Shown here: one piece after another, positions 1-7,333 of the stretch
Layout: every line of letters starts with the position of its first letter
Numbering within the stretch: position 1 is the first letter of the stretch
Assembly: GCF_016756775.1 (NCBI RefSeq)
Contig: NZ_JAERMU010000008.1
Coordinates: forward strand, 62,001-126,000
From: Dryocola clanedunensis subsp. sulfonylureivorans
GTDB lineage: Bacteria; Pseudomonadota; Gammaproteobacteria; Enterobacterales; Enterobacteriaceae
Direction of reading: 5' to 3'
DNA: 64,000 nt
Notes under the pieces: generated by a model
Told to the model about the DNA's origin: nothing
The model's database searches: none
Seen by the model: only the letters and a program-made list of their open reading frames with translations
Made by a program: the position numbers and the translations under genes

Positions 1-1
1 G

Positions 2-1045
2 TTTGGCACGGTGGCAATAGGCCTGCTGCCGGACTACCGGCAAATCGGCATTTATGCGCCTTTATTGCTGGTGCTGATGCGTATGGCGCAGGGGTTTGGT
101 GCCGGGGCGGAGTACGCAGGCGCCCTGACGCTGCTGTATGAGTATGCTCCTAAGCGCTTAAGAGGTTTCTATACGGCCCTGCTCCAGTCGGCTACGGTAG
201 TGGGGATTATCCTGGCAAGCGTCGCGTTCTGGGGCGTTTCACAGATGTCGGAAGAGGCGATGACCAGCTGGGGCTGGCGAGTCCCGTTCCTTAGCTCTGC
301 CGTGCTGTTTGTGATTGCGCTGTATATCCGCCGCCATTTAGATGAAACACCGGAATATATAGAAGCCATGAAGCATGCGGCACAGGAGAAGAAAGAGAAT
401 CATATCCCGCTGCGCGTGGTGCTGACAAAGTACCCGAAGTCGTTGATATGGGGTTTTCTGGCGATGACCGGGCACAATGCCAATGTTTATATTCTTAGCG
501 CATTTAGCATCAGCTATATGACCAACACACTGCATCTTTCACGTTCAACCGCGCTGACCGCAGTCTTTATCTCTGCATTGTTCGGCGTCTTCAGCGCGCC
601 CTTTATGGGATGGATGGCAGATAAATTTAGTCCGGCAAAAATATATATCGGCGCGGCGCTGTTCACGGCGGTGTTCGCCTGGCCACTGTTTATGTTTATC
701 GATACCGGCAATCTCTTTTTGATTACCCTTGGCATGTCGATAGGCTTCCTGGTGAGCTACGGCGGGATGGCAGGGCCGCAGGGGGTATTGCTGGCCAATC
801 TGTTCCCGACCCGCTATCGCTTCTCGGGGATCAGCGTTTCCCGCGAGCTGAATGGCATGCTGGTGGCCGGGCCGACGCCGCTTATCTGTACGCTGCTGGT
901 TAATCTTGCCGACGGAAAACCTGTATATGTTTCGATGTATCTGGCAGTGTGCTGTTTGCTGACCGCGTTTGCGGTGATGAAACTTTATATGGCAGCAGGG
1001 CAGCCAATAAATACTTCGTTAGCGAAGCCGACTGTATCTGACTGA
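2..1045 (+). CDS. MFS metabolite:H+ symporter, 5'-truncated by the window edge
   Basis: C-terminal three quarters or so of a major-facilitator transporter. The reading frame is open from base 2, so the true start lies upstream of the window; an in-frame GTG at base 11 is not a credible start because it falls inside a conserved membrane region. The visible part has the RxxQGFGAGAEYAGA-type loop after a membrane helix, then the ERP-like segment YAPKRLRGFYTALLQ, typical of the metabolite:H+ symporter (MHS: ShiA, ProP, YdfJ, YhjE) branch. Roughly eight to nine hydrophobic helices follow, with a charged cytoplasmic loop in the middle (RRHLDETPEYIEAM). The substrate cannot be told from sequence. 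It is convergent with tcyP, and a repeat element sits between the two. In E. coli the neighbour of tcyP at this spot is different, so this is a lineage-specific gene. Confidence 0.85.
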   Translation, partial: FGTVAIGLLPDYRQIGIYAPLLLVLMRMAQGFGAGAEYAGALTLLYEYAPKRLRGFYTALLQSATVVGIILASVAFWGVSQMSEEAMTSWGWRVPFLSSAVLFVIALYIRRHLDETPEYIEAMKHAAQEKKENHIPLRVVLTKYPKSLIWGFLAMTGHNANVYILSAFSISYMTNTLHLSRSTALTAVFISALFGVFSAPFMGWMADKFSPAKIYIGAALFTAVFAWPLFMFIDTGNLFLITLGMSIGFLVSYGGMAGPQGVLLANLFPTRYRFSGISVSRELNGMLVAGPTPLICTLLVNLADGKPVYVSMYLAVCCLLTAFAVMKLYMAAGQPINTSLAKPTVSD

Positions 1046-1058
1046 TAAGCAAAAAAAA

Positions 1059-1077
1059 GGCCGCAAATTCTGCGGCC
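1059..1077. terminator. Terminator hairpin, left copy (tcyP side)
   Basis: GGCCGCA / TGCGGCC stem with a 5-base loop. Read on the minus strand it is followed by eight T residues, so it is the working terminator of tcyP. It is nearly identical to the hairpin at 1221-1239, and the repeat core lies between the two. Confidence 0.85.
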
Positions 1078-1082
1078 TTAGA

Positions 1083-1219
1083 TTGCTGACAAAGAAGGAA
1101 AAAGCGTGGTTTTTCCTTCTTTGTGGTAAGCAGGCGAAAATCAATGAATTGATTTTCCTTGTTATTTATTCGATGAGATCTTTGCGAAACGCATTTGCTT
1201 TAGGTTTGTCATCAGTCTG
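1083..1219 (-). repeat. Terminator-nested repeat (TNR), copy 1
   Basis: About 137 bp, one of three copies in the window (others at 5801-5938 and 45432-45568). Written on the minus strand it starts CTGATGACAAA and ends TTTGTCAGCAA, which form imperfect terminal inverted repeats. Inside are a 9-bp stem (GAAAATCAA / TTGATTTTC) and a long stem of about 15 bp (ACAAAGAAGGAAAAA / TTTTTCCTTCTTTGT) around loop CCACGC. It is flanked on both sides by copies of the local GGCCGC terminator hairpin. It lies between the convergent 3' ends of the MFS gene and tcyP. The name TNR is used only for this report. Confidence 0.85.
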
Positions 1220-1220
1220 A

Positions 1221-1239
1221 GGCCGCAAATTCGGCGGCC
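1221..1239 (+). terminator. Terminator hairpin, right copy (MFS side)
   Basis: GGCCGC-AAATTC-GGCGGCC hairpin followed by TTCTATTTTTT, so it can terminate plus-strand transcription from the MFS gene. One base differs in the stem from the hairpin at 1059-1077. Confidence 0.75.
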
Positions 1240-1258
1240 TTCTATTTTTTACGGAGAC

Positions 1259-2650
1259 TCAGCGGTGAGCGAGTTCAATCTCTTCTTCGCTGTTGAGGAT
1301 CTCTTTATCGGTCTGCTTCATTAACTGGCTGGTGATTGTCCCGGCAGTCATTGAACCGCTGACGTTCAGCGCGGTACGGCCCATATCGATCAGGGGTTCA
1401 ACGGAGATCAGCAGGGCAACCAGCGTCACCGGCAAGCCCATTGCTGGCAGCACAATCAGTGCGGCGAAGGTCGCACCGCCGCCCACGCCGGCCACGCCTG
1501 CGGAGCTGATGGTCACGATACCGACCAGTGTTGCGATCCACATTGGGTCCAGCGGGTTAATACCCACCGTTGGGGCAACCATCACCGCCAGCATTGCCGG
1601 GTAAAGACCTGCACAGCCGTTCTGACCGATAGTCGCGCCGAAAGAGGCTGAGAAGCTGGCGATTGACTCGGGCACACCCAGACGACGAGTTTGCGCTTCC
1701 ACGTTCAGCGGAATACTTGCCGCGCTGGACCGGCTGGTAAAGGCAAAGGTCAGCACCGGCCAGACTTTACGGAAGTATTTCAGCGGGCTGACGCCATTAA
1801 AGGCCAGCAGCACGGCGTGGATCCCAAACATAATCGCAAGGCCCAGATACGACGCGACCACGAAGCTGCCCAGTTTGATGATGTCCTGCAGGTTAGAGCT
1901 GGCGACCACTTTGGTCATCAGCGCCAGTACGCCGTAAGGCGTCAGCTGCATAACAAGACGAACCAGTTTCATCACCCAGCTTTGCAGCACGTCGATAGCT
2001 GCCAGCACGCGTTCGCCCTTCGGCGCATCGTCTTTCAGCAGCTTCAGCGCAGCCACACCCAGGAATGCAGCGAAGATAACGACGCTGATGATGGACGTTG
2101 GGTTGGCACCGGTCAGGTCAGCAAACGGGTTTTTCGGCACGAAGGAGAGGATCAGCTGCGGTACAGACAGATCGGCGACTTTCCCCACGTAGGTCGACTG
2201 GATAGCGCTCAGGCGAGCGGTTTCCGCCGTCCCCTGCACCAGACCTTCAGCGGTCAGGCCGAAGAGATTGGTCACCAGAACGCCTACCAGTGCCGCAATG
2301 AGCGTGGTGAACAGCAGGGTGCCAATGGTCAGGAAGCTGATTTTACCCAGCGATGAGGCGTTATGCAGTTTGGCTACCGCGCTCAGAATGGAAACAAACA
2401 CCAGCGGCATGACGATCATCTGCAGCAGCTGCACATAGCCGTTGCCGACGACGTTAAACCACTGGATGGAATCTTTCAGTACCTGGCTGTCTGCGCCATA
2501 AATGGTATGCAGCGCAATACCAAACACCACGCCGACCACGAGGCCAACCAGTACTTTTTTCGCCAGACTCCACTGTTTATGACGCGTTTGCGCCAGCAAC
2601 AGCAGCAGAATAACGAACACGATAACGTTCGCTATAAGTGGAAAATTCAT
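1259..2650 (-). CDS. tcyP: L-cystine:cation symporter TcyP (YdjN)
   Basis: Inner-membrane secondary transporter that imports L-cystine, of the dicarboxylate/amino acid:cation symporter (DAACS, GltP-like) family. The 463-residue product matches the E. coli length. The start was set at the ATG whose complement ends at 2650 (protein begins [10 protein letters not shown]), because AGGAGA lies just upstream; a longer reading that adds 28 residues has no support. Features seen: eight or more hydrophobic helices, the serine-rich re-entrant loop [15 protein letters not shown], the second hairpin region with [11 protein letters not shown], and the [12 protein letters not shown] motif near the end that carries the substrate-binding Asp/Arg. 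It ends in a charged cytoplasmic tail. In E. coli it is activated by CysB; I did not find a clear CysB site here. Confidence 0.95.
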   Translation of the reverse strand: MNFPLIANVIVFVILLLLLAQTRHKQWSLAKKVLVGLVVGVVFGIALHTIYGADSQVLKDSIQWFNVVGNGYVQLLQMIVMPLVFVSILSAVAKLHNASSLGKISFLTIGTLLFTTLIAALVGVLVTNLFGLTAEGLVQGTAETARLSAIQSTYVGKVADLSVPQLILSFVPKNPFADLTGANPTSIISVVIFAAFLGVAALKLLKDDAPKGERVLAAIDVLQSWVMKLVRLVMQLTPYGVLALMTKVVASSNLQDIIKLGSFVVASYLGLAIMFGIHAVLLAFNGVSPLKYFRKVWPVLTFAFTSRSSAASIPLNVEAQTRRLGVPESIASFSASFGATIGQNGCAGLYPAMLAVMVAPTVGINPLDPMWIATLVGIVTISSAGVAGVGGGATFAALIVLPAMGLPVTLVALLISVEPLIDMGRTALNVSGSMTAGTITSQLMKQTDKEILNSEEEIELAHR

Positions 2651-2782
2651 CCCCGTATCTCCTGAAATTATTGTAGGCAGATGGGACTGGCCCATCTTTA
2701 TGCTGTAAATCGTATCAGATGTGAAACGGGTCACTTATATTCAAAAGGAATTGATTATTACTAAATGGATAGTTTCGTGCAT

Positions 2783-3373
2783 TTATTGTTCTGCGTGGTG
2801 ATTTAAGAAGCTATTAAAGGTCATTTGCAACGAATTTATCATCTGCGAAGACCAGCGCACTGCGCTGTTGTCGGGCAAACTTTGCGGCATCCACACGGCA
2901 AAACCAAACAGCGCCATGCACAGAAAACGTTCCAGCTGGTTGCCTTTTTGCGGCCTGATGACCGGGAAGCGAAAACGCCAGCGGCATGGCCAGAGCAAAG
3001 GCACGCCGGCAGGGGTCAGCATGTCGGCCAGGATATGGCTCAGATACCCCAGCACCATACCCTGTAGTGCATCTGCAGGAATGACCCAGTTTTCCGGCAC
3101 TTTCAGATAGAACAGCGCCAGCCCTGCAAACACGGCAAACAGGCTATGGGTAAAACCCCGGTGACCGCAGGCCCGGGCGATAGGTTTTGAGATCCACGTC
3201 AGACGCTGGCCAAGAAACGACTTCGGATGGTCAATATCCGGTAGCAGGCAAGTCAGAATAGCTGAGGGGACAATATGCCACCAGTCGCCCTGAGCCAGCA
3301 CAGGGGTGAGCTCGGCGTTTTTTGCAAATACTGCGCTGGCTATAGAAAAAAGCAGGTGGCCTTCCGCCGTCAT
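2783..3373 (-). CDS. ydjM: SOS-regulated inner-membrane protein YdjM (DUF457 / LexA-regulated)
   Basis: 196-residue membrane protein, the same length as E. coli YdjM. It belongs to the YdjM/YbcI family of predicted membrane-bound metal-dependent hydrolases. Conserved polar motifs are LPDIDHP (residues 44-50), HRGFTHS (71-77) and SHILAD with His113 and Asp117; together they resemble a metal site at a membrane face. The biochemical reaction is unknown. A longer reading through the upstream gene exists but lacks support; the ATG at 3373 gives the family N-terminus MTAEGHLLFS. Two overlapping LexA-type boxes lie directly upstream, as in E. coli, so DNA-damage induction is expected. The 112-bp gap to the upstream kduD-like gene holds these boxes, so ydjM has its own promoter. 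Confidence 0.93.
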   Translation of the reverse strand: MTAEGHLLFSIASAVFAKNAELTPVLAQGDWWHIVPSAILTCLLPDIDHPKSFLGQRLTWISKPIARACGHRGFTHSLFAVFAGLALFYLKVPENWVIPADALQGMVLGYLSHILADMLTPAGVPLLWPCRWRFRFPVIRPQKGNQLERFLCMALFGFAVWMPQSLPDNSAVRWSSQMINSLQMTFNSFLNHHAEQ

Positions 3374-3388
3374 GATAATACCCGGGAG

Positions 3389-3408
3389 AACTGTCAATTC
3401 ATCCAGTA
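3389..3408 (-). promoter_or_regulatory. LexA (SOS) box 2 of ydjM
   Basis: Minus-strand TACTG-N10-CAGTT arrangement (CTG-N10-CAG core). It abuts a second box. Matches the known double LexA site of E. coli ydjM in position and spacing. Confidence 0.75.
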
Positions 3409-3426
3409 TAGGGTTTTTATACAGTT
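3407..3426 (-). promoter_or_regulatory. LexA (SOS) box 1 of ydjM, degenerate
   Basis: Minus-strand AACTGTATAAAAACCCTATA: a good left half (CTGTATA) and a weak right half. It overlaps box 2 by two bases. The same asymmetry is known for E. coli ydjM. Confidence 0.6.
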
Positions 3427-3485
3427 GGCGGAAGAGGTGACGCTGTAACATTTTATCACTGCCATGAATACATAATGCGATGTGA

Positions 3486-4247
3486 TTAGCGTGCCAGCCA
3501 TCCCCCATCGACAGCAATCGTGTAGCCATTGATATAATCTGAGGCGCGTGAGGCCAGGAAGACGGTTGCACCCTGCAAATCTTCTGGCGTTCCCCATCGA
3601 CCAGCCGGGATCCTGGCAAGAATCTCTTTGTTTCTGGCCTCGTCTTCCCGCAGTTGCTGCGTGTTGTTGGTAGCCATATAGCCAGGCGCGATGGCGTTGA
3701 CGTTGATGTTGTGCGCTGCCCATTCATTGGCCAGCAGGCGCGTCACGCCCAGCACGGCGCTTTTCGATGCCGTATAAGACGGCACCCGAATCCCGCCCTG
3801 AAAAGAGAGCATGGAGGCGATATTGATGATTTTGCCGCCACCCTGCTGTTTGATGAACTGCTTCGCAATGGCCTGGGAGAGGAAAAACAGCGACTTAATA
3901 TTAAGGTTCATCACGTCGTCCCAGTCCTTTTCACTAAACTCCAGCGCGTCGGCCCGACGGATAGTTCCTGCGTTGTTCACCAGCACGTCGATTTTGCCCA
4001 TTTTCGCCACGGCCTGCGCGACGACATCGGGAATCACCGATGGCTGGCTCAGGTCAGCCTGAACAGCAGCAAAGCGACGTCCCAATGCGGCCACCTTTTC
4101 CGCCGTTTCCTGTGGGGTTTTGCGACCCACGCCAATAATGTCGCAGCCGGCCTCGGCAAGTCCGAGCGCCATGCCCTGGCCAAGCCCTGTGTCACATCCG
4201 GTGACCAGAGCAACCTTCCCCTGCAGATTAAAAGCGTCAAGAATCAT
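3486..4247 (-). CDS. kduD: SDR dehydrogenase, KduD-like (2-dehydro-3-deoxy-D-gluconate 5-dehydrogenase)
   Basis: Short-chain dehydrogenase of 253 residues, the length of KduD, which reduces 5-keto-4-deoxyuronate-derived diketo sugar acids to 2-keto-3-deoxygluconate with NAD(P)H in uronate catabolism. Seen: the nucleotide loop TGCDTGLGQG (16-25), NNAG (91-94), catalytic Ser145 and YxxxK with Tyr158/Lys162. The C-terminal GYTIAVDGGWLAR and NALEFSEKDWDD-type segments are highly KduD-like. The chosen start gives MILDAFNLQG after a GGGG ribosome site. In E. coli kduD sits with kduI elsewhere; here it stands alone between hxpB and ydjM, so it may be a second, transferred copy. A KdgR-type operator upstream supports a uronate role. 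A related gluconate 5-dehydrogenase function cannot be excluded. Confidence 0.8.
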   Translation of the reverse strand: MILDAFNLQGKVALVTGCDTGLGQGMALGLAEAGCDIIGVGRKTPQETAEKVAALGRRFAAVQADLSQPSVIPDVVAQAVAKMGKIDVLVNNAGTIRRADALEFSEKDWDDVMNLNIKSLFFLSQAIAKQFIKQQGGGKIINIASMLSFQGGIRVPSYTASKSAVLGVTRLLANEWAAHNINVNAIAPGYMATNNTQQLREDEARNKEILARIPAGRWGTPEDLQGATVFLASRASDYINGYTIAVDGGWLAR

Positions 4248-4326
4248 AATTACCCCGATAAAGTTCAGGCGCACACCGGCGCGTGTCTAAACAGGATAGG
4301 TAGGGGGACGCAGAAACACAAATAAA

Positions 4327-4345
4327 TATGAAATGGCGTTTCAAA
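4327..4345 (-). promoter_or_regulatory. Putative KdgR operator upstream of the kduD-like gene
   Basis: TATGAAATGGCGTTTCAAA matches the enterobacterial KdgR consensus AATRAAAYRNYRTTTYATT at 16 of 19 positions and is a near-palindrome (TGAAAT-GGC-GTTTCA). It lies about 80 bases before the kduD start. KdgR is the known repressor of pectin/uronate genes. Confidence 0.6.
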
Positions 4346-4371
4346 AATATGACGTGTGCGACATTGCCAAA

Positions 4372-4389
4372 GGGCGGCCTTCGCCGCCC
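4372..4389 (-). terminator. Intrinsic terminator after hxpB
   Basis: GGGCGGC / GCCGCCC stem with a 4-base loop, followed on the minus strand by TTTGG. It lies 8 bases past the hxpB stop. Confidence 0.7.
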
Positions 4390-4397
4390 CGGCTATT

Positions 4398-5066
4398 TTA
4401 CCCGCGCAGATGCGACGCGGTAAGGTCAACTAAGGTGTTCAGCTTCACGTCGGCCAGGCACCAGCGTGGGTTGGCCCGATTTTCTTCGGCTGGCACAACT
4501 ATCGACCTCATACGCGCCGCTTTGGTGGCAATCATGCCATTAACGGAGTCTTCCAGGGTGACGCAGCACAGCGGGTCGATACCCAGCTTTGCCGCTGCAT
4601 CAAGATAAACCTGAGGGTGAGGTTTGCTGAACGCCAGGTGCTCGGCTGAGGCAATGGCATCAAACTGCTCGCGTAAAGCAAACATTTCAAGCACGCGCTC
4701 CAGCATATGTAGCGGGGAAGCGGAGGCCAGCCCAACCTTCAGCCCCTGAGCCTTGCAAAGCGCTATGGCTTTGCGCACGCCGGGCAGCAACGGCTGACGC
4801 TCTTCGACCAGACTAATAGCACGCGCAATGACGCGCTGGGTCACGTCTTCTCGTGAAGGGCCATTCCACGGCTGTTGGGCAAACCATAAATCAACAACCA
4901 GGTCGATACGCAGGCCAAGCGTATCGGGTAATTCGTTACGGCGGGTGATATCCACCCCAAGGCTCGCCATGACTTCTAATTCAGCCTCATCCCACAATGG
5001 TTCAGAATCGATCAGTAAACCATCCATATCAAAAATTGCAGCTAATACCTGGCGCGTGTTGGCCAT
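4398..5066 (-). CDS. hxpB: Hexitol phosphatase B / 2-deoxyglucose-6-phosphate phosphatase (HAD family)
   Basis: 222-residue cytoplasmic haloacid-dehalogenase phosphatase, equal in length to E. coli HxpB (YniC), which removes phosphate from 2-deoxyglucose-6-P and several hexitol and sugar phosphates. Motif I is FDMDG with nucleophile Asp13 and acid/base Asp15; motif II is LASASPLHM; motif III/IV includes the Lys of SKPHPQVYL and the acidic LEDSVNGMIA. A helical cap (residues about 18-85) lies between motifs I and II, the class-I cap arrangement. It is transcribed alone on the minus strand with its own terminator, divergent from yniB. Confidence 0.93.
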   Translation of the reverse strand: MANTRQVLAAIFDMDGLLIDSEPLWDEAELEVMASLGVDITRRNELPDTLGLRIDLVVDLWFAQQPWNGPSREDVTQRVIARAISLVEERQPLLPGVRKAIALCKAQGLKVGLASASPLHMLERVLEMFALREQFDAIASAEHLAFSKPHPQVYLDAAAKLGIDPLCCVTLEDSVNGMIATKAARMRSIVVPAEENRANPRWCLADVKLNTLVDLTASHLRG

Positions 5067-5232
5067 CTCAGGACTCCTGTCAGCGTTTATTTAAAATATT
5101 GGCCCTATGAATAGCGGGAAAAGTCATCGGTTGCCACTGCTTTTATGAAAATCGCTCGCATAGCTCAGGCGCAATGCGCTAAATCCTTGTAGACTTTGTG
5201 CCAGTCAGTTGCGTCTTAACAAAGGGGAAAGA

Positions 5233-5769
5233 ATGACGTATCAACAAGCTGGACGCATTGCGGTGCTGAAACGCGTTGCCGGTTGGGTGATTTTCATCCC
5301 AGCGGTGATTTCCACGCTAATCTCTGTACTGAAGTTTATGTATGAGCATAGCGAAAAGCAGCCGGGTATCGATGCCGTCATGATGGACTTCGCCCATGTG
5401 ATGATTGAGATGATGCGTTTTAATACGCCGTTCCTGAATTTCTTCTGGTTCAACTCGCCACAGCCGGAGTTTCATCAGCATACGAACATTCTGTTCTGGG
5501 TAATTTTCGCGCTGATTTTTGTGGGGCTTGCCCTGCAGGCTTCTGGGGCGCGGATGAGTCGCCAGGCTACATTCCTGCGTGAGGGTGTCCAGGATCAGCT
5601 GATTCTTGAGCAGGCGAAAGGGGCAGAGGGCTTAAACAAAGCGCAGCTGGATGCCAAAATTGTGGTGCCACGCCATACTATCTTCCTGCAATTCTTTCCG
5701 CTGTACATCCTGCCGGTGATTGTGATTATCGCAGGCTACTTCTTCTTCTCATTGCTCGGTTTTATCTAA
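5233..5769 (+). CDS. yniB: Inner-membrane protein YniB
   Basis: 178-residue membrane protein of unknown function, equal in length to E. coli YniB. It has an N-terminal membrane helix (about residues 15-37), a second helix (about 85-105, FWVIFALIFVGLALQ) and a C-terminal hydrophobic segment (about 150-175), with a basic/polar central domain SGARMSRQATFLREGVQDQLIL. The start chosen is the ATG at 5233, preceded by AAAGGGGA, giving MTYQQAGRIA as in E. coli; an upstream in-frame start would add eight residues without a ribosome site. It is convergent with yniA, and a terminator-nested repeat separates them. Confidence 0.9.
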   Translation: MTYQQAGRIAVLKRVAGWVIFIPAVISTLISVLKFMYEHSEKQPGIDAVMMDFAHVMIEMMRFNTPFLNFFWFNSPQPEFHQHTNILFWVIFALIFVGLALQASGARMSRQATFLREGVQDQLILEQAKGAEGLNKAQLDAKIVVPRHTIFLQFFPLYILPVIVIIAGYFFFSLLGFI

Positions 5770-5774
5770 GCAGT

Positions 5775-5800
5775 AAACCACTCCTGGGTGGGAGTGGTTT
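5775..5800. terminator. Terminator hairpin, left copy (yniB/yniA gap)
   Basis: AAACCACTCC / GGAGTGGTTT perfect 10-bp stem, loop TGGGTG. It is six bases past the yniB stop. A near-identical hairpin lies at 5943-5968 on the other side of the repeat core; only the loops differ. Confidence 0.85.
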
Positions 5801-5938
5801 CAGACTGATGACAAACTCATACCGATTGAGTTTCGAAAAGATCTCATCGAATAGATAACAAGGAAAATCAAGTCATTGATTTTCGGCTGCTAACCACAGA
5901 AGAAGGAAAAACCACGCTTTTTCCTTCTTTGTCAGCAA
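5801..5938 (+). repeat. Terminator-nested repeat (TNR), copy 2
   Basis: About 138 bp, same family as 1083-1219 and 45432-45568. It begins CAGACTGATGACAAA and ends TTTGTCAGCA. It carries the GAAAATCAA/TTGATTTTC stem near 5871 and the long AAGAAGGAAAAA/TTTTTCCTTCTT stem at about 5900-5931. In this copy the 5' half also folds (AAACTCA / TGAGTTT). It is bracketed by two copies of the local ACCACTCC terminator hairpin. Confidence 0.85.
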
Positions 5939-5942
5939 TGTT

Positions 5943-5968
5943 AAACCACTCCTGAGCGGGAGTGGTTT
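5943..5968. terminator. Terminator hairpin, right copy (yniB/yniA gap)
   Basis: AAACCACTCC / GGAGTGGTTT stem, loop TGAGCG. It lies 10 bases past the yniA stop (minus strand). Same stem as the hairpin at 5775-5800. Confidence 0.85.
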
Positions 5969-5977
5969 AACCCGCTG

Positions 5978-6838
5978 CTAGGCGGCAAGAAGGCGATCCA
6001 ATGCTTTTTGTGCGGTCACGAGATGCTGTCCGCCAAACAGGATGGCACGGTTAAGCAAAGTATAAAGCTGGTAGACAGGTTGACGGTCTAAAAAGCCGGA
6101 AGGAAGCGGGGAGACCGACTGATAGCCGTCATAGATTTGCGGCGGCTGGTCAGGATGCAGTGGCAGCATCGCCAGATCGCACTCTCTGTCACCCCAGTAA
6201 CAGGCCGGGTCGTAGATAAACGGCCCTTCTGGCCCCAGCGCACAGTTCCCCGACCATAAATCCCCGTGAAGCAAAGAGGGCTGCGGCTGGTGCGAGGCGA
6301 GGGATTGATGCACAAAATCGACGATAAGATCGATATCCCCAAGATGGATGCCTTTTTCGGCGGCCATTTCCAGCTGCCAGCCGATGCGCTGTTCAGCAAA
6401 AAATGTCGACCAGCGTCGTAGCCAGGCGTTAGGTTGGGGGGTGGTGGAAAGATCGTTATCAAAATCGAGCCCAAACTGCGGCTGATCGCTCCATTCATGC
6501 AGCCGCGCAAGCTGCTGCCCGAGAAGAAACGCATTATGGGCATCCAGCGGTTTGGCTGGCAGATACTCCAGCAGCAGGAAGGCGTAATCTCTGTCGCTCC
6601 CTAATCCCCAGACCTTCGGCACCCGTACCGTATTGCTGCGTGACAGCAGCTCCAGCTGATCGGCTTCCGCTGTGAAGATCGGCAGCATCTCCCGTTCGTC
6701 GCTTTTGACAAAAATCTCATGACCGGCGTAGCGGATTCGCCAGGCCGCGTGGATCTCCCCGCCGGGCAGTTCGGTGCGTTGTTCAACTTCAGCCTCTCCC
6801 AACTGCTCACTCAACAGACGACTGATGGCTTGCCACAT
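5978..6838 (-). CDS. yniA: Fructosamine kinase-family protein YniA
   Basis: 286-residue predicted cytoplasmic kinase, same length as E. coli YniA, of the fructosamine/ketosamine-3-kinase family (aminoglycoside phosphotransferase fold). Family members phosphorylate sugar moieties on glycated amines. Seen: an N-lobe with Lys45 (EIFVKSDE), the catalytic loop HGDLWSGN (191-198, base Asp193) and the metal-binding DPACYWGDRE segment with Asp210. The start at 6838 gives MWQAISRLLS and is preceded by GGGAGGA; a reading 25 codons longer is unlikely. The exact substrate in bacteria remains uncertain. Confidence 0.92.
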   Translation of the reverse strand: MWQAISRLLSEQLGEAEVEQRTELPGGEIHAAWRIRYAGHEIFVKSDEREMLPIFTAEADQLELLSRSNTVRVPKVWGLGSDRDYAFLLLEYLPAKPLDAHNAFLLGQQLARLHEWSDQPQFGLDFDNDLSTTPQPNAWLRRWSTFFAEQRIGWQLEMAAEKGIHLGDIDLIVDFVHQSLASHQPQPSLLHGDLWSGNCALGPEGPFIYDPACYWGDRECDLAMLPLHPDQPPQIYDGYQSVSPLPSGFLDRQPVYQLYTLLNRAILFGGQHLVTAQKALDRLLAA

Positions 6839-6938
6839 GATATGTCCTCCCAGTTGCTCTGGTAGATCATTAGCTTGCACTGTTAACCGGGTAAAAACCT
6901 GGAACCAACGCACAACCCCGGTCAGGATTTAATTTAAA

Positions 6939-7232
6939 TTACGCTTCGCGACGCTTTTTCCACTCTTCCCATGTTGTCACGGTAACTTCTGGTTCAACGC
7001 CCAGGGCAACATGACCCAGTCCTTTGGTCAGCTCTTCCACCTCCTGAACGGACAAAGCACTGACCAGACCGTAAGTGTTGGTCCCTAACTCATGAATTTT
7101 TCCGTCATCATCGCTCATCGTGAGGAGAAAACCACCGCGAGTCAGGTGGTTATTGAGCTCATTGATATCGGTAAGGCTTTCTTCTTTATACTTAACGGTG
7201 ACGACATAGCGCACAATGTCCCCATTACTCAT
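6939..7232 (-). CDS. ydiZ: Small conserved protein YdiZ
   Basis: 97-residue soluble protein of unknown function, matching enteric YdiZ in length and place next to pfkB. The start is supported by GAGGTG seven bases upstream. The sequence is acidic and ends in a basic tail (WEEWKKRREA). No catalytic motif is visible. Same strand as pfkB upstream (102-bp gap) and yniA downstream. Confidence 0.88.
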   Translation of the reverse strand: MSNGDIVRYVVTVKYKEESLTDINELNNHLTRGGFLLTMSDDDGKIHELGTNTYGLVSALSVQEVEELTKGLGHVALGVEPEVTVTTWEEWKKRREA

Positions 7233-7333
7233 GGTTCACCTCATTGTTATCCCAAAGGTTTTAGCATAGTTCATCTGTATGAAATGGCGAGAATTAGCGC
7301 AACGGCCCCCGCACACGGAGGCCTTAAGAGAGA

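Noticed and set aside
1083-1219. Terminator-nested repeat considered as ERIC
   Set aside because: Size is near 127 bp and it is palindromic, but it lacks the ERIC primer-site motifs (for example AAGTAAGTGACTGGGG) that I know.
1691-2356. 221-codon open frame opposite tcyP
   Set aside because: His/Gln-rich antisense translation of membrane-protein codons; not a real gene.
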